Positions 63,544-64,000 of a stretch of DNA of 64,000 nucleotides are shown one piece after another. Source of the DNA: CAWUEX02 sp963921305 (GTDB lineage: Bacteria > Pseudomonadota > Alphaproteobacteria > Rhodospirillales > Rhodospirillaceae); NCBI GenBank assembly GCA_963921305.4, contig CAWUEX030000002.1, positions 2,666,001 through 2,730,000 on the forward strand, read 5' to 3'. The translations under genes and the position numbers were made by a program. Below the pieces are notes generated by a model, which ran no database searches, had not been told where the DNA came from, and worked only from the letters and a program-made list of their open reading frames with translations. The stretch's first letter is position 1. Each line of letters opens with the position of its first letter.

Positions 63544-64000
63544 TTAAAATTCAGGGGTCGCATCCCGGTTGGACACCATGAAGCAGTTCACCAGGATAAA
63601 GCCAAGGTTGATGCCGAGGCGCTCCGCGTCCGGTTGGGTAAACGTGTAGCCGAAAAACTCGCCGGCAGAGCCGTCTTCATTGCGTTCGAAGATATACATC
63701 ACCAGGCTGTCGCGGGTGTAGGCGCCGGCCTCATTGTTCATTTGCCAGTCCACATTGCGCAGATTGATCTCAATCGTACGTGGGGTGTCCTCATCGGATA
63801 CGAACCGGGCTTGGCCGCCTTGATCGGTGATTTTGAGATTGTCGAAACGGGTATAGGGAATGTCGCGTCCGCCCGACACGCCTGGCATGTCGGCGTAGCA
63901 GGTAAAGTCCCGGGCGCGGGTGAGTTTGTGATGAACGCCGTCAGGGTTGCCAACAATCAGGTCACCGTCGGTATTAATCAGGTCACCGTCGGTATTGTAG
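63544..64000 (-). CDS. Hypothetical protein, 5' end beyond window
   Basis: The reading frame is open from the right edge to the stop at 63544, so the gene is truncated at its 5' end; about 152 codons are visible. I do not recognise it. The visible part has two cysteines (FTCYADMPG and FILVNCFMV) and an arginine- and aspartate-rich middle. A 21-base direct repeat (63955-63975 and 63976-63996) encodes two tandem copies of NTDGDLI. The internal ATG at 63888 is unlikely to be the real start since the frame continues upstream. Confidence 0.65.
   Translation of the reverse strand, partial: YNTDGDLINTDGDLIVGNPDGVHHKLTRARDFTCYADMPGVSGGRDIPYTRFDNLKITDQGGQARFVSDEDTPRTIEINLRNVDWQMNNEAGAYTRDSLVMYIFERNEDGSAGEFFGYTFTQPDAERLGINLGFILVNCFMVSNRDATPEF
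63955..63996. repeat. 21-bp tandem duplication
   Basis: The 21-base unit beginning AATCAGGTCACCG is present twice back to back. It keeps the frame of the overlapping gene, giving NTDGDLI twice. The right edge of the window hides whether more copies follow. Confidence 0.85.

Overview
The window comes from the chromosome of an alphaproteobacterium. The evidence is a circularly permuted two-piece tmRNA gene, the alpha-type SspB adaptor, an EipB (DUF1849) envelope protein, a DUF2066-hdaA pair, a type A RNase P RNA beside mraZ, and the gene order sspB-thyA-folA-hflK-hflC-degP. The DNA is GC-rich and densely packed. I cannot name the genus.

Layout. Positions 1-11675 hold the division and cell-wall (dcw) cluster on the minus strand, in transcription order mraZ, rsmH, ftsL, ftsI, murE, murF, mraY, murD, ftsW, murG, murC. 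murC runs off the left edge. Upstream lie a set of 10-bp-spaced TGGG repeats that look like MraZ operators, then rnpB (minus), an AmpD-like amidase, an EamA transporter and an rpoH-type sigma factor. An intergenic region with a perfect inverted repeat separates rpoH from an acyl-CoA dehydrogenase gene and a large AsmA-family gene on the plus strand. Next, on minus, are a ribbon-helix-helix protein, fumC, an alpha/beta hydrolase, a class I fumarase, sspB and ssrA. thyA and folA follow on plus, mrp on minus, then hflK, hflC, degP, holC, ndk and purN on plus, and purM on minus. From there come DUF2066, hdaA, sixA (minus), ppk, ppx, rnd (minus), aspS, an unknown membrane-anchored protein, a GGDEF cyclase, eipB, a ROK kinase, a persulfide-dioxygenase-like gene with a BigR-like ArsR regulator, a histone deacetylase-family protein, xseB-ispA-dxs-tlyA, sppA, aroC, fabI, a YihY membrane protein, a 17-kDa-antigen-like lipoprotein, pdxH, a CDF transporter, a universal stress protein, a SRAP protein, a TPR protein and a truncated unknown gene at the right edge.

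Functional groupings. Cell-wall precursor synthesis and septation occupy the left end. Protein quality control is spread through the middle: ssrA tagging, SspB delivery, HflKC, DegP and an RpoH-type sigma factor. Nucleotide synthesis (thyA, folA, ndk, purN, purM), polyphosphate turnover (ppk, ppx, sixA) and isoprenoid synthesis (ispA, dxs) form smaller clusters.

I saw no prophage, insertion sequence, CRISPR array, defence island, tRNA or rRNA gene. I also found no convincing new multi-gene system: this is a conserved housekeeping region. The points most worth a second look are regulatory or local. They are purM, which has no standard start codon able to include its conserved N terminus; the tmRNA with its tag next to sspB; the MraZ-box array; palindromes between sixA and ppk; an apparent leaderless thyA promoter; a heat-shock-like promoter before degP; and a divergent RpoH.
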